Of a stretch of 64,000 nucleotides of DNA, positions 18,235 to 25,525 are shown one piece after another. The position numbers and the translations under genes are program-made. This DNA comes from Enteractinococcus fodinae (GTDB taxonomy: Bacteria; Actinomycetota; Actinomycetes; Actinomycetales; Micrococcaceae): NCBI RefSeq assembly GCF_031458395.1, contig NZ_JAVDYJ010000001.1, forward strand, positions 1,364,001 to 1,428,000. The letters run 5' to 3'. Position 1 is the stretch's first letter. Every line of letters starts with the position of its first letter. The notes under the pieces were generated by a model that did not search any database, was not told where the DNA came from, and saw only the letters and a list, made by a program, of their open reading frames with translations.

Positions 18235-18993
18235 ATGGTTATCCTTGGATACGTCCTAGCGCTTCTGGTTGGACTGTCACTTGGGCTTCTCGGTGGCGGT
18301 GGTTCTATCCTGACGGTGCCCATCCTCAATTATGTGATGGGCATGGACGCTCAGGAGGCCATCGCCGCCTCGCTTGTCGTTGTGGCTCTGACCTCACTGG
18401 TTGGTCTGATCTCGCATTGGCGACACAAACGGGTCTCGTTCAAAGTGGGATTACCCTTCGGACTTGCTTCGATGGCCGGGGCCTTCGTCGGGGGATGGAG
18501 TGCCCAGTTCTTACCCGGGTACGTGTTGATGCTCATCTTTGCCGTGATCATGCTCTCGACCTCCGTCACCATGATCGGAGGGAAGAAGCAGCAGGCGAAG
18601 CGCAAAGCACCGGTTCCGCGACTCTGGGTTTCAGCACTTCTAGGGTTCGTGGTGGGTGCTGTCACGGGCCTGGTAGGTGCCGGCGGCGGGTTCCTCATCG
18701 TTCCCGCCTTGGTACTCTTTGGTGGTTTGCCCATCCACCTGGCCATCGGAACGTCGCTATTTGCGATCGTGATGAAAAATATCGCTGCACTGGGTGGTCA
18801 CATCCTAGCGGTCACCATTAACTGGCCGGTGACGCTCACCTTCACAGCGATTGCCATTTTAGGCTCCCTCTTCGGGGCGCGACTGGTGTCACGAATTTCG
18901 CCAGAGAGCCTACAGAAAGGTTTCGGATGGTTCGTCTTTGTCATGGGACTAGCGGTGATTGGTACCGAAATCAGCACGTTGATGAGCTCATAG
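18235..18993 (+). CDS. TauE/SafE family sulfite/sulfonate exporter
   Basis: A 252-residue membrane protein with about eight transmembrane helices in two homologous halves, each opening with a glycine-rich motif (GLSLGLLGGGGSILTVPIL and GLVGAGGGFLIVPALVLFGG). These are signatures of TauE/SafE exporters of sulfite, thiosulfate or related anions. It starts 3 nt after the persulfide dioxygenase stop, so it is in the same operon and probably removes sulfite or thiosulfate made by it. The exact anion is not readable from sequence. Confidence 0.88.
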   Translation: MVILGYVLALLVGLSLGLLGGGGSILTVPILNYVMGMDAQEAIAASLVVVALTSLVGLISHWRHKRVSFKVGLPFGLASMAGAFVGGWSAQFLPGYVLMLIFAVIMLSTSVTMIGGKKQQAKRKAPVPRLWVSALLGFVVGAVTGLVGAGGGFLIVPALVLFGGLPIHLAIGTSLFAIVMKNIAALGGHILAVTINWPVTLTFTAIAILGSLFGARLVSRISPESLQKGFGWFVFVMGLAVIGTEISTLMSS

Positions 18994-19063
18994 ATCACCC
19001 ATCGGATGACACATCCCCGTGCCATAACTCACAGCCCCACCTATGATCTGGCAAGATAGGCTC

Positions 19064-19903
19064 ATGACCTCATCACAGGAAGCAACCCAAGCAGAAGACA
19101 CCGCATATTTTCGGCGCATCAAACCCATCGAGATGACCGAGGATGTTCGCACCTCGTACTTCGTCTCCACCCTGCACGCTCAAGGAGCCTGGCAGGAGGA
19201 CGAACTCCATATGGCGCCGATTTCCGGTTTGGTGGCGGCCGAATTAGAGGCCTATCAGCCGCGCAACGACTTCATCACCACGCGCATCAGTTTCGATATC
19301 CTCGGCAAACTACACGCCGGTGAAGTCAAAGTCGTCACCGAAACGGTACGCCCGGGCCGTACCATCGAACTTATCCAATCCACAGTCTATGCTCAAGGGC
19401 GTGCGGTACTAGTCGGTCGGACGTGGAAGGTCATTGCTTCCGATACCTCGCGGGTCGCTGAGCTCACGGATGCGCCACTCCCACCAGTGGAAGAGGCAGA
19501 GCCATGGGATGGGATGACCGACCGGTGGCCGGGCGGGTTCATTCGTTCGATTCAAGTTCGAACTTTCCCGGACCACGCACCCGGACACGGCAGAGCTTGG
19601 ATCACCAGCGATCTTGATGTGATCGAAGACGAACCGACCTCCCCGTTTGTCCGGCTCATCGGGCTAGCCGATACGGCCAACGGGCTGGCACCTCTTGCCG
19701 AACCAACCACAGGCGACGTGTTTTTCGCCAATGTGGATCTGACTATTCACTTTTTACGCGAACCAGTCGGGGAGTGGTTGGGCCTGTCGATCGCTGCCAA
19801 CATCGGTCAAACCGGCGGTGGCATTACCTCTGCCGTCCTCTATGACACCGACGGTGTGCTGGGGCGCAGCGAGCAGTCACAGACTGTACGCATCACCGAA
19901 TAG
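19064..19903 (+). CDS. Acyl-CoA thioesterase-like (double hot-dog) protein
   Basis: A 279-residue protein resembling the thioesterase-superfamily (4HBT_3/TesB-like) proteins of actinobacteria: an N-terminal half with FVSTLHAQGAWQEDELHMAP and ISFDILGKLHAGEVKVVTET and a C-terminal half with FVRLIGLADTANGLAP and LTIHFLREPVGEWLGLS, which looks like two fused hot-dog folds. An in-frame ATG at 19043 is possible, but TATGAT overlapping it (19041-19046) could be the -10 of this gene, so the ATG at 19064 is preferred. The substrate is unknown. It is not part of the sulfur operon by spacing (70 nt, own promoter). Confidence 0.75.
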   Translation: MTSSQEATQAEDTAYFRRIKPIEMTEDVRTSYFVSTLHAQGAWQEDELHMAPISGLVAAELEAYQPRNDFITTRISFDILGKLHAGEVKVVTETVRPGRTIELIQSTVYAQGRAVLVGRTWKVIASDTSRVAELTDAPLPPVEEAEPWDGMTDRWPGGFIRSIQVRTFPDHAPGHGRAWITSDLDVIEDEPTSPFVRLIGLADTANGLAPLAEPTTGDVFFANVDLTIHFLREPVGEWLGLSIAANIGQTGGGITSAVLYDTDGVLGRSEQSQTVRITE

Positions 19904-20200
19904 AGATTTCCAGAGCTTCGAAGCGAATCGGAGCCCAAGACAAGGCTCAAACGCGCGCAGCATTGCCCGTTGAAACTGTCGTAGTTGTTCTCCAGCCTCG
20001 GTGGCTGTTTTCGAGGTCCGAGCTAAGCGCCTGACGAGATCCCCTGGGATTGGTTTCCGAGGTGAAAAGGTTATGCCAGTCTTTGTGGCTTTGAGCCCAG
20101 CGGCCGCGGTCTCTTCAGCATGGTCAACGATGGCCTGAGGTTGAAGATATAGTCCGCACTGCTTGCTAAACGCGGCATAGTTGCGACTCTCTTCTTGGTT
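19877..20200 (-). pseudogene. 107-codon open frame without start codon: decayed gene fragment
   Basis: On the minus strand the frame is open from just after a TAG (20203-20201) to TGA at 19879-19877. The translation begins NQEESRNYAAFSKQCGLYLQ and continues with protein-like composition (IVDHAEETAAAGLKATKTG, RRLARTSKTATEAGEQLRQ). There is no ATG, GTG or TTG in the first 60 codons and no ribosome site, and the 3' end overlaps the end of the thioesterase-like gene. I do not recognise the family. It looks like the 3' part of a gene that lost its beginning. Alternatively it is a chance open frame. Confidence 0.4.
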
Positions 20201-20262
20201 CTAGCGTGGTGGGTTTCTTTATCCTGCCACCCAAGAATGCTTTCCTATGCGGTTAACGCGAT

Positions 20263-20297
20263 GGGCTCCACAAATCCTCTGCAGATTTGTGGAGCCC
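20263..20297 (-). terminator. Terminator hairpin downstream of the mscR-MBL genes
   Basis: Perfect 14-bp stem GGGCTCCACAAATC / GATTTGTGGAGCCC (20263-20276 and 20284-20297) with a 7-nt loop, 19 nt past the stop of the MBL gene. There is no good T tract in either direction, so termination efficiency is uncertain. Confidence 0.7.
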
Positions 20298-20316
20298 GTC
20301 TTATGCACTGGCGGAA

Positions 20317-20949
20317 TTAGTGGCCGCGCTTGATCCATTCATCCAGGTGCGGTTTTTCTTCACCGATGACCGTCGAATCGCCGTGGCCGGTGAGCACTTT
20401 GGTGTGCTCTGGCAGCGGGAAAATCTTGTTCTTAATGGATTCGATAATGGTGTCGAAGTCCGAGTAGGAGCGTCCGGTCGCGCCGGGGCCACCGTTGAAC
20501 AAGGTGTCACCCGAGAATAGGACGCCACCTTCAAGTTCAGGTGCGTGGAACACGACACAACCAGGGGAATGGCCCGGGGTGTGAATCGCAGTCAGGGTGA
20601 CACCGGCGATATCGAATGTATCTCCGTCACTGATGTAGCCATCGGGCTGCTCGTCTGGATGGGTTGCGTCCCAGAGCATCTGATCATCTTTATGAATCAG
20701 TACTGGAGCGTCGACCATTTCGCGGAGTTTGATGACCTCGGAAATGTGGTCGTCGTGACCGTGGGTCAGCAAGATCGCCGAGACGCTACGCCCGCCGATG
20801 GTTTCACGGACTTTGTCGACCTCGTGGGCTGGGTCAATGACAATGACGTTCTGGTCGTCTCCGACAACGTAGACGTTGTTGTCAACATTGTGAGTTTCAC
20901 CGTCAAGCGAGAAGGTACCTGAGGTTATAATATTTTCAATCTTTGCCAT
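20317..20949 (-). CDS. MBL-fold hydrolase paired with mycothiol-dependent formaldehyde dehydrogenase
   Basis: A 210-residue metallo-beta-lactamase-fold protein of the glyoxalase II type with the dinuclear metal motif THGHDDH, HTPGHSPGC, FSGDTLFNGG and TGHGDSTVIG. Its ATG directly abuts the stop of mscR (TAA-ATG), so the two are co-translated. The same gene pair exists in mycobacteria (mscR and the next gene, Rv2259-Rv2260), where the MBL protein is a candidate S-formylmycothiol thioesterase. That role is inferred from pairing and fold; no assay evidence is implied. Confidence 0.85.
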   Translation of the reverse strand: MAKIENIITSGTFSLDGETHNVDNNVYVVGDDQNVIVIDPAHEVDKVRETIGGRSVSAILLTHGHDDHISEVIKLREMVDAPVLIHKDDQMLWDATHPDEQPDGYISDGDTFDIAGVTLTAIHTPGHSPGCVVFHAPELEGGVLFSGDTLFNGGPGATGRSYSDFDTIIESIKNKIFPLPEHTKVLTGHGDSTVIGEEKPHLDEWIKRGH

Positions 20950-22044
20950 TTACATCTCCACCACTGAACGCAGGACTTTGCCAGCGTTCATTTTGTCGAA
21001 TGCTTCGTTAATTTCGTTGATTGTGATGCGTTCGGTGACGAAGGCATCCAAATCCAGCCTACCCAGCTGGTACTGATCGACCAGCATTGGGAAGTCGCGC
21101 GATGGCAGGGTATCGCCGTACCAGGAGGATTTCAGCGAACCACCGCGGCTGAAGACATCAGCCAGGGGCAGTTCGAGTTTCATATCTGGGTGCGGTACGC
21201 CAACCAGGACCACTCGGCCGGCCAGGTCGCGTGCGTAGAACGCTTGTTCATAAGTTTCTGGGCGTCCGACAGCCTCGACGACGAGGTCTGCACCGAAGCC
21301 GTCGGTGAGTTCGCGAATCGTTTCGACCGCGTCGACTTCTTTCGAGTTCACGGTGTGGGTAGCGCCCAGGGTTTTGGCCTGTTCCAGTTTCGCATCGTCA
21401 ATATCGACGGCGATGATCTTGGTTGCGCCGGCGAGTTTGCCACCCTGAATGGCGGCCATACCGACCCCACCACAACCGATGACAGCTAAGGATTCACCGC
21501 GCTTGAGCTCACCGGTATTGATGGCGGCACCGATACCGGCCATCACGCCACAGCCCAGCAGGCCTACGGCAGCGTCCTGATCGTCTTCCAGATCTGCGTC
21601 AATCTTGGTGCACTGCCCGGCAGCAACCAGCGTCTTTTCGGCAAATGAACCAATGCCCAGGGCGGCTTCCAGTTCGGTGCCGTCTTCCAAAGTCATTTTC
21701 TGCTCAGCATTGTGGGTGTTGAAGCAGTACTTCAAATCGCCCTTCTTGCAGGCCCGGCATTCGCCACACACGGCGCGCCAGTTCAAGATCACTTTGTCGC
21801 CGACGGCTACGTTGGTGACGCCTTCGCCGATTTCGGATACGACCGCAGTGGATTCGTGGCCCAGCAGGTACGGGTAGTTGTCGCCCACGCCACCTTCTAC
21901 ATAGAGGTAGTCGGTGTGGCATACCCCGCAGGTGGAAACATCGACGACGACTTCACCGGGACCAGGTTTTGGCACGATGATGGTTTCGATGGTCACAGGG
22001 GCATCCTTGGCCCGTACGACGGCGGCTTGAACTTTATACGCCAT
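20950..22044 (-). CDS. mscR: S-(hydroxymethyl)mycothiol dehydrogenase (NAD-dependent, zinc)
   Basis: A 364-residue class III-like zinc alcohol dehydrogenase. It oxidises the formaldehyde-mycothiol adduct, and S-nitrosomycothiol in some hosts. The catalytic zinc site is [10 protein letters not shown] with GHEST, and the structural zinc site has four Cys in [15 protein letters not shown]. The Rossmann motif is [15 protein letters not shown]. The high similarity to mycobacterial MscR, along with the adjacent MBL gene, separates it from general alcohol dehydrogenases. AGGAGAATAT lies before the ATG. It points to mycothiol as the host thiol. Confidence 0.92.
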   Translation of the reverse strand: MAYKVQAAVVRAKDAPVTIETIIVPKPGPGEVVVDVSTCGVCHTDYLYVEGGVGDNYPYLLGHESTAVVSEIGEGVTNVAVGDKVILNWRAVCGECRACKKGDLKYCFNTHNAEQKMTLEDGTELEAALGIGSFAEKTLVAAGQCTKIDADLEDDQDAAVGLLGCGVMAGIGAAINTGELKRGESLAVIGCGGVGMAAIQGGKLAGATKIIAVDIDDAKLEQAKTLGATHTVNSKEVDAVETIRELTDGFGADLVVEAVGRPETYEQAFYARDLAGRVVLVGVPHPDMKLELPLADVFSRGGSLKSSWYGDTLPSRDFPMLVDQYQLGRLDLDAFVTERITINEINEAFDKMNAGKVLRSVVEM

Positions 22045-22206
22045 ATATTCTCCTCAAGGTCATAAATGTGCCCCCAGGTGAAGAGGGGGCAGTCACACAC
22101 TATCTGAGCATATCGGCGAATCTTTAGCCATGGTTGGTTCGACGCGGCACCCCCTGATCGCTGTTGGGGTACAAACACTGTCTCGCTAACTCAACCGAGA
22201 GCCTGG

Positions 22207-22221
22207 CATACTAGAAACATG
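22207..22221 (+). promoter_or_regulatory. Leaderless-type -10 of the SRAP gene
   Basis: CATACT (22207-22212) ends 6 nt before the ATG at 22219 and there is no ribosome site, which is the usual geometry for a leaderless mRNA. Confidence 0.5.
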
Positions 22222-23010
22222 TGCGGACGGTATGTAATGGCAAGAGCCATCGGAGATCTCATGGCAGCTACCGGTGCGGATACAGTCAATTTCGAAGAGC
22301 TGCGTCCCGATTACAACGTGGCCCCCACCAAGGACGTCCCGGTGGTGGTAGAACACCCGCAGGAGCCCCAAGACCCGACCACCCCCTGGCAGCGGCACCT
22401 ATATTTGGCTCGCTGGGGTCTGGTCCCGAGCTGGGCCAAGGAACTGTCTTTCGGGCAGCGGACCTTTAATGCACGCTCCGAAAGCGTCGTCGACAAGCCC
22501 TCATTCCGGTCTGCGGTCAAAGCCCGCCGCGCCGCCATCCCCGTGGATGGCTACTACGAATGGCTAGCGCCAGAGACCAAGGGCGAGCGCAAACAACCAT
22601 ATTTCGTTCGTCCCAAAGACGGCTCACCAATATTTTTTGCAGGCCTCTATGAGTGGTGGAAAGATCCTGCAGCCGATGATGATGCTCCCTGGATTTTGTC
22701 CACCACAATTCTCACCGGGCCCTCACCACAACCCGGCGCAGAGCCGCCGATCCTTGACGAACTGGCTGGCTTGCATGATCGGCTGCCATTGCCCATGAGC
22801 CGGGCGATGATGGACGAATGGCTTTCGGCCGGTGACGTCACCAAAGATGAAGCAGCACACCTGGTGGACGCCGTGGTAGCTGGCGCCTATGACGTGGCCA
22901 GCCAGTGGGAAATGTATCCGGTAGATCCTGCCGTGGGATCGGTGCGCAATAACGGGCCGGAACTTATTGAACCGTTTGACCCGACCGGTGGTCAACACAC
23001 GCTGGTTTAG
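22219..23010 (+). CDS. SOS response-associated peptidase (SRAP/YedK/HMCES family)
   Basis: A 263-residue SRAP protein that forms a stable thiazolidine crosslink to abasic sites in single-stranded DNA. The catalytic Cys2 is exposed after Met removal (MCGRYV). Other family residues are visible: NVAPT, RWGLVPSWAK, FNARSESV, the active-site Glu in DGYYEWL, and His in LHDRLPLPMS. The length is typical for actinobacterial members. It stands alone between mscR and the convergent S9 peptidase gene, whose 3' end is 8 nt away. It fits a DNA-damage tolerance role alongside dnaE2 nearby. Confidence 0.93.
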   Translation: MCGRYVMARAIGDLMAATGADTVNFEELRPDYNVAPTKDVPVVVEHPQEPQDPTTPWQRHLYLARWGLVPSWAKELSFGQRTFNARSESVVDKPSFRSAVKARRAAIPVDGYYEWLAPETKGERKQPYFVRPKDGSPIFFAGLYEWWKDPAADDDAPWILSTTILTGPSPQPGAEPPILDELAGLHDRLPLPMSRAMMDEWLSAGDVTKDEAAHLVDAVVAGAYDVASQWEMYPVDPAVGSVRNNGPELIEPFDPTGGQHTLV

Positions 23011-23018
23011 GCGTGGCT

Positions 23019-25076
23019 TTACCCTAATTCGGACGGGTATTCTTCGGGTGCATCGCGCAGGTGCACATCTAAGAAGTTGCAGAACACCTTGTACCACGCC
23101 TCGGCATTGCCACGACCCAGAATCCAGTGGCCTTCATCGGGGAAGTAGAGGTACCGGTGTGCGGATTTACCGTCAGCATCGGTCACAGCGGGGGTAACCG
23201 TGTGCAGGGCATGCCACAGCTGATGGGCCTGGCCGATGGGGACCCGATAGTCTTTATCTCCGTGGATCACCAACATTGGCACCGCAATCTGGTGAGCATA
23301 GTGGTGCGGGGAATACTGCGTCTGCGGGGCCATCGCCCGGTCCCAGGTCGCGTTATCGGTGGTTTGGCCCATCACATTGGTATCCCACAGCGAGGCGTGC
23401 GTGATGATGCAGCGGAACTTCGTCCCGGTATGGCCGGCGACCCAGTTGGCTAGATAACCGCCGTAGGATCCACCAGCCACGGCAACATTGGCGGCATCAA
23501 TATCATCGCGGGCTGCGGCCGCATCGATCAGCTGCATCAGATCGGTAAACGGTGTACCACCGAGTTGCTGATTGCCCCGGTCGATCATGTGCTGACCATA
23601 CCCGGTCGAGATCGCCGGGTCCGGGAGCAGCACCGCATAGCCGGCAGCAACAAATGGATCGGGATTCCACCGGTACGTCCAGGCATTCCAGGACCCCCAC
23701 GGTCCGCCGTGGACAAATACCACCATCGGAAATGGGCCGTCTCCCTCAGGTAACCGTAGCCACGAGCGCACGCGGGTGCCATCCTCAGCGCTGGTGCTCA
23801 CAGTGGTCAAACGTCCCGGTGATGCCAACGCAGTCGCCGGACTATGAACCACCTCGGGTTCAGTGATTGCTGGCGCGGTTGGATTAAGCTCAAATCGCAC
23901 CAGTTGTGGGCTTGCGGCTACACCGGAGGAGATGGCATAGACGGGCGCTGCGGTGTCAGTGTTGACCTGCGGGTCGGTGGCAAGCGCGGTATATGTTCGA
24001 GCCGTTTCGAGCTCCGGATGTGGCTGCCAGGTGTCCACCGCGGTGGTCATCCGGGTGGGCTGGGCGTCGCCAAGGCCACCCGTAAAGATTGCGCCGGCAC
24101 CTTCGTCGTCGCTTGTGGCAATCAGGTGGGAGTTGGTTAGCCACTCGGGCGAGACCCATCGGTCTAAGTCGGGCCACAGGGCTTGCAACTGACCACTGCG
24201 AAGATCCATGATCCCGGCGGACACTGACAGGTTTGTACCGTCACGCCACGGGGTGCTGATATTGATAACCGCGCGAGTGCCATCCGGGCTGATAGTGCCG
24301 GCGCTGAATTCTTGGTGCAACGTCGAGGTGAGTAATTCAGTGGCTTGACCGGTGACAAAGTCGATGCGATACAGCACCTGGGTTTCTACGTCGTCGGGGG
24401 TGTTGCCGCGGTGTTGTGCCATGGTGACCACCGCGTGCGTGGCGGCCGCATCAAGGTGCCAGTTTACTAACCGCCCGGCTGGTAGATCGATCCGAATGAA
24501 CTCGGGGCGCTCCCCAGGGCTTGGGAGCAGAGCGATGCCCAAAACGGTCCGGCCCTGTGGCAGATCTTGATCCCAGTAGCGCGTTGGGAACTGGGAGTAG
24601 ACCACTCCGGAGACCTTTGCTTTGTCCCGGGTTGCGGCCAATTCTTCATGTTCTTGATGGGTAGCCGCACCACTGTGCCACTGCATGGCAACGACTAGTT
24701 TGTCGTTGGCTACTTGCAGACCACTAAAACCCCAGGCCCGTTGGGCCACGATGCTGGGTTCACCCATGGCGGGGAGCACCCAGAGTTTTGCGCCGGCCGC
24801 CGCGGGAGTATCCGGGTCGGCGGCGGCCGAGTCTCGAGATGATAAGAAAAAGATGCGCCCGTCACGGGCCGGTGCTACCGCCGAGACCGAATCATCCGCA
24901 AAGGTCAGCTGCATCGGGTGCTCGGTGACATCCCACAGCTGCGTCACATATCCGGTGCGATCTTGTTTGAGTTGCTGGACGGTGGTCACGACACGCCCGG
25001 CTACAACCGAGACGCCGGTCAGACGGGATGCATCGAGCAGTGGGGAGAGTGCCGCATCGAAAGCTGAGTTGGTCAT
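23019..25076 (-). CDS. S9 family prolyl oligopeptidase/acylaminoacyl-peptidase-like serine peptidase
   Basis: A 685-residue cytosolic peptidase. Residues 1 to about 420 form a beta-propeller. The C-terminal alpha/beta hydrolase has VVFVHGGPWGSWNAW (oxyanion region), nucleophile Ser in AGGSYGGYLANW, Asp in IHGDKDYRVPIG and His in DEGHWILG. No signal peptide is visible. The best start is ATG 25076 (MTNSAFDAAL); an in-frame TTG at 25109 lies upstream of the GGAGGAG ribosome site and is unlikely. A three-codon ORF overlaps this start (see separate entry). It cleaves short peptides or removes acylated residues; substrate unknown. Confidence 0.9.
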   Translation of the reverse strand: MTNSAFDAALSPLLDASRLTGVSVVAGRVVTTVQQLKQDRTGYVTQLWDVTEHPMQLTFADDSVSAVAPARDGRIFFLSSRDSAAADPDTPAAAGAKLWVLPAMGEPSIVAQRAWGFSGLQVANDKLVVAMQWHSGAATHQEHEELAATRDKAKVSGVVYSQFPTRYWDQDLPQGRTVLGIALLPSPGERPEFIRIDLPAGRLVNWHLDAAATHAVVTMAQHRGNTPDDVETQVLYRIDFVTGQATELLTSTLHQEFSAGTISPDGTRAVINISTPWRDGTNLSVSAGIMDLRSGQLQALWPDLDRWVSPEWLTNSHLIATSDDEGAGAIFTGGLGDAQPTRMTTAVDTWQPHPELETARTYTALATDPQVNTDTAAPVYAISSGVAASPQLVRFELNPTAPAITEPEVVHSPATALASPGRLTTVSTSAEDGTRVRSWLRLPEGDGPFPMVVFVHGGPWGSWNAWTYRWNPDPFVAAGYAVLLPDPAISTGYGQHMIDRGNQQLGGTPFTDLMQLIDAAAARDDIDAANVAVAGGSYGGYLANWVAGHTGTKFRCIITHASLWDTNVMGQTTDNATWDRAMAPQTQYSPHHYAHQIAVPMLVIHGDKDYRVPIGQAHQLWHALHTVTPAVTDADGKSAHRYLYFPDEGHWILGRGNAEAWYKVFCNFLDVHLRDAPEEYPSELG

Positions 25077-25084
25077 GGACCCAT
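25073..25084 (-). other. Three-codon leader ORF (Met-Gly-Pro-stop) overlapping the S9 peptidase start
   Basis: On the minus strand GGAGGAG is followed after 8 nt by ATG GGT CCA TGA (25084-25073). Its TGA overlaps the ATG of the peptidase gene (ATGA at 25076-25073). The Shine-Dalgarno sequence is optimally placed for this ORF and rather far (about 16 nt) from the peptidase ATG, so termination-reinitiation coupling is possible. Confidence 0.35.
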
Positions 25085-25199
25085 TATGAATGCTCCTCCG
25101 GTACAACAACAGTCCGGCTTATCGTGTCCCTGTTAATTTTTATGCTGAGAGCACGAACAACATAGCGTACTGAAACCACTGATCAGGAAGGGGTTTGCC

Positions 25200-25523
25200 A
25201 TGGGCACACTCACACAATCCATTGAGGTCACCTGCACCACCGCTGGTGTTCCGTTACACCTGATGTACGGTGGCCGGTCCTATACGGTCAAAGCGCAACC
25301 ACAGCGTTGGTATGTGCGTCGTCGGTGGTGGGCCGAAGAATACCGGGCAGCTCTCGGACACGGTCCTGGACTGGTGGATTATCAGGTTTGGCGGGTCCAA
25401 GTTGGTCTGTCTCGGGCACAGAATGCTCCGGTATTGACCTTGGATATTTCACACCATATTGAGTCAGGTCGCTGGCGTCTGGTGCAAGTCCACGACGCCC
25501 TGCGATTGGATGAAGTCGCCTAA
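25200..25523 (+). CDS. DUF6504 family protein upstream of dnaE2
   Basis: A 107-residue protein with the pattern PLHLMYGGRSYTVKAQPQ, WYVRRRWWAE, VDYQVWRVQV and GRWRLVQVHD, matching DUF6504, a small domain found near or fused to mutasome Y-family proteins (ImuB) and next to dnaE2 in actinobacteria. GGAAGGGG lies 6 nt before the ATG. The stop is only 2 nt before dnaE2, so they are co-translated. The function is unknown; association with translesion synthesis is an inference from neighbours. Confidence 0.75.
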   Translation: MGTLTQSIEVTCTTAGVPLHLMYGGRSYTVKAQPQRWYVRRRWWAEEYRAALGHGPGLVDYQVWRVQVGLSRAQNAPVLTLDISHHIESGRWRLVQVHDALRLDEVA

Positions 25524-25525
25524 TC

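Noticed and set aside
25110-25199. LexA/SOS box before the DUF6504-dnaE2 genes
   Set aside because: No GAAC-N4-GTTC-type palindrome is present in the gap; CGAACAACATAGCGTACT is too divergent.
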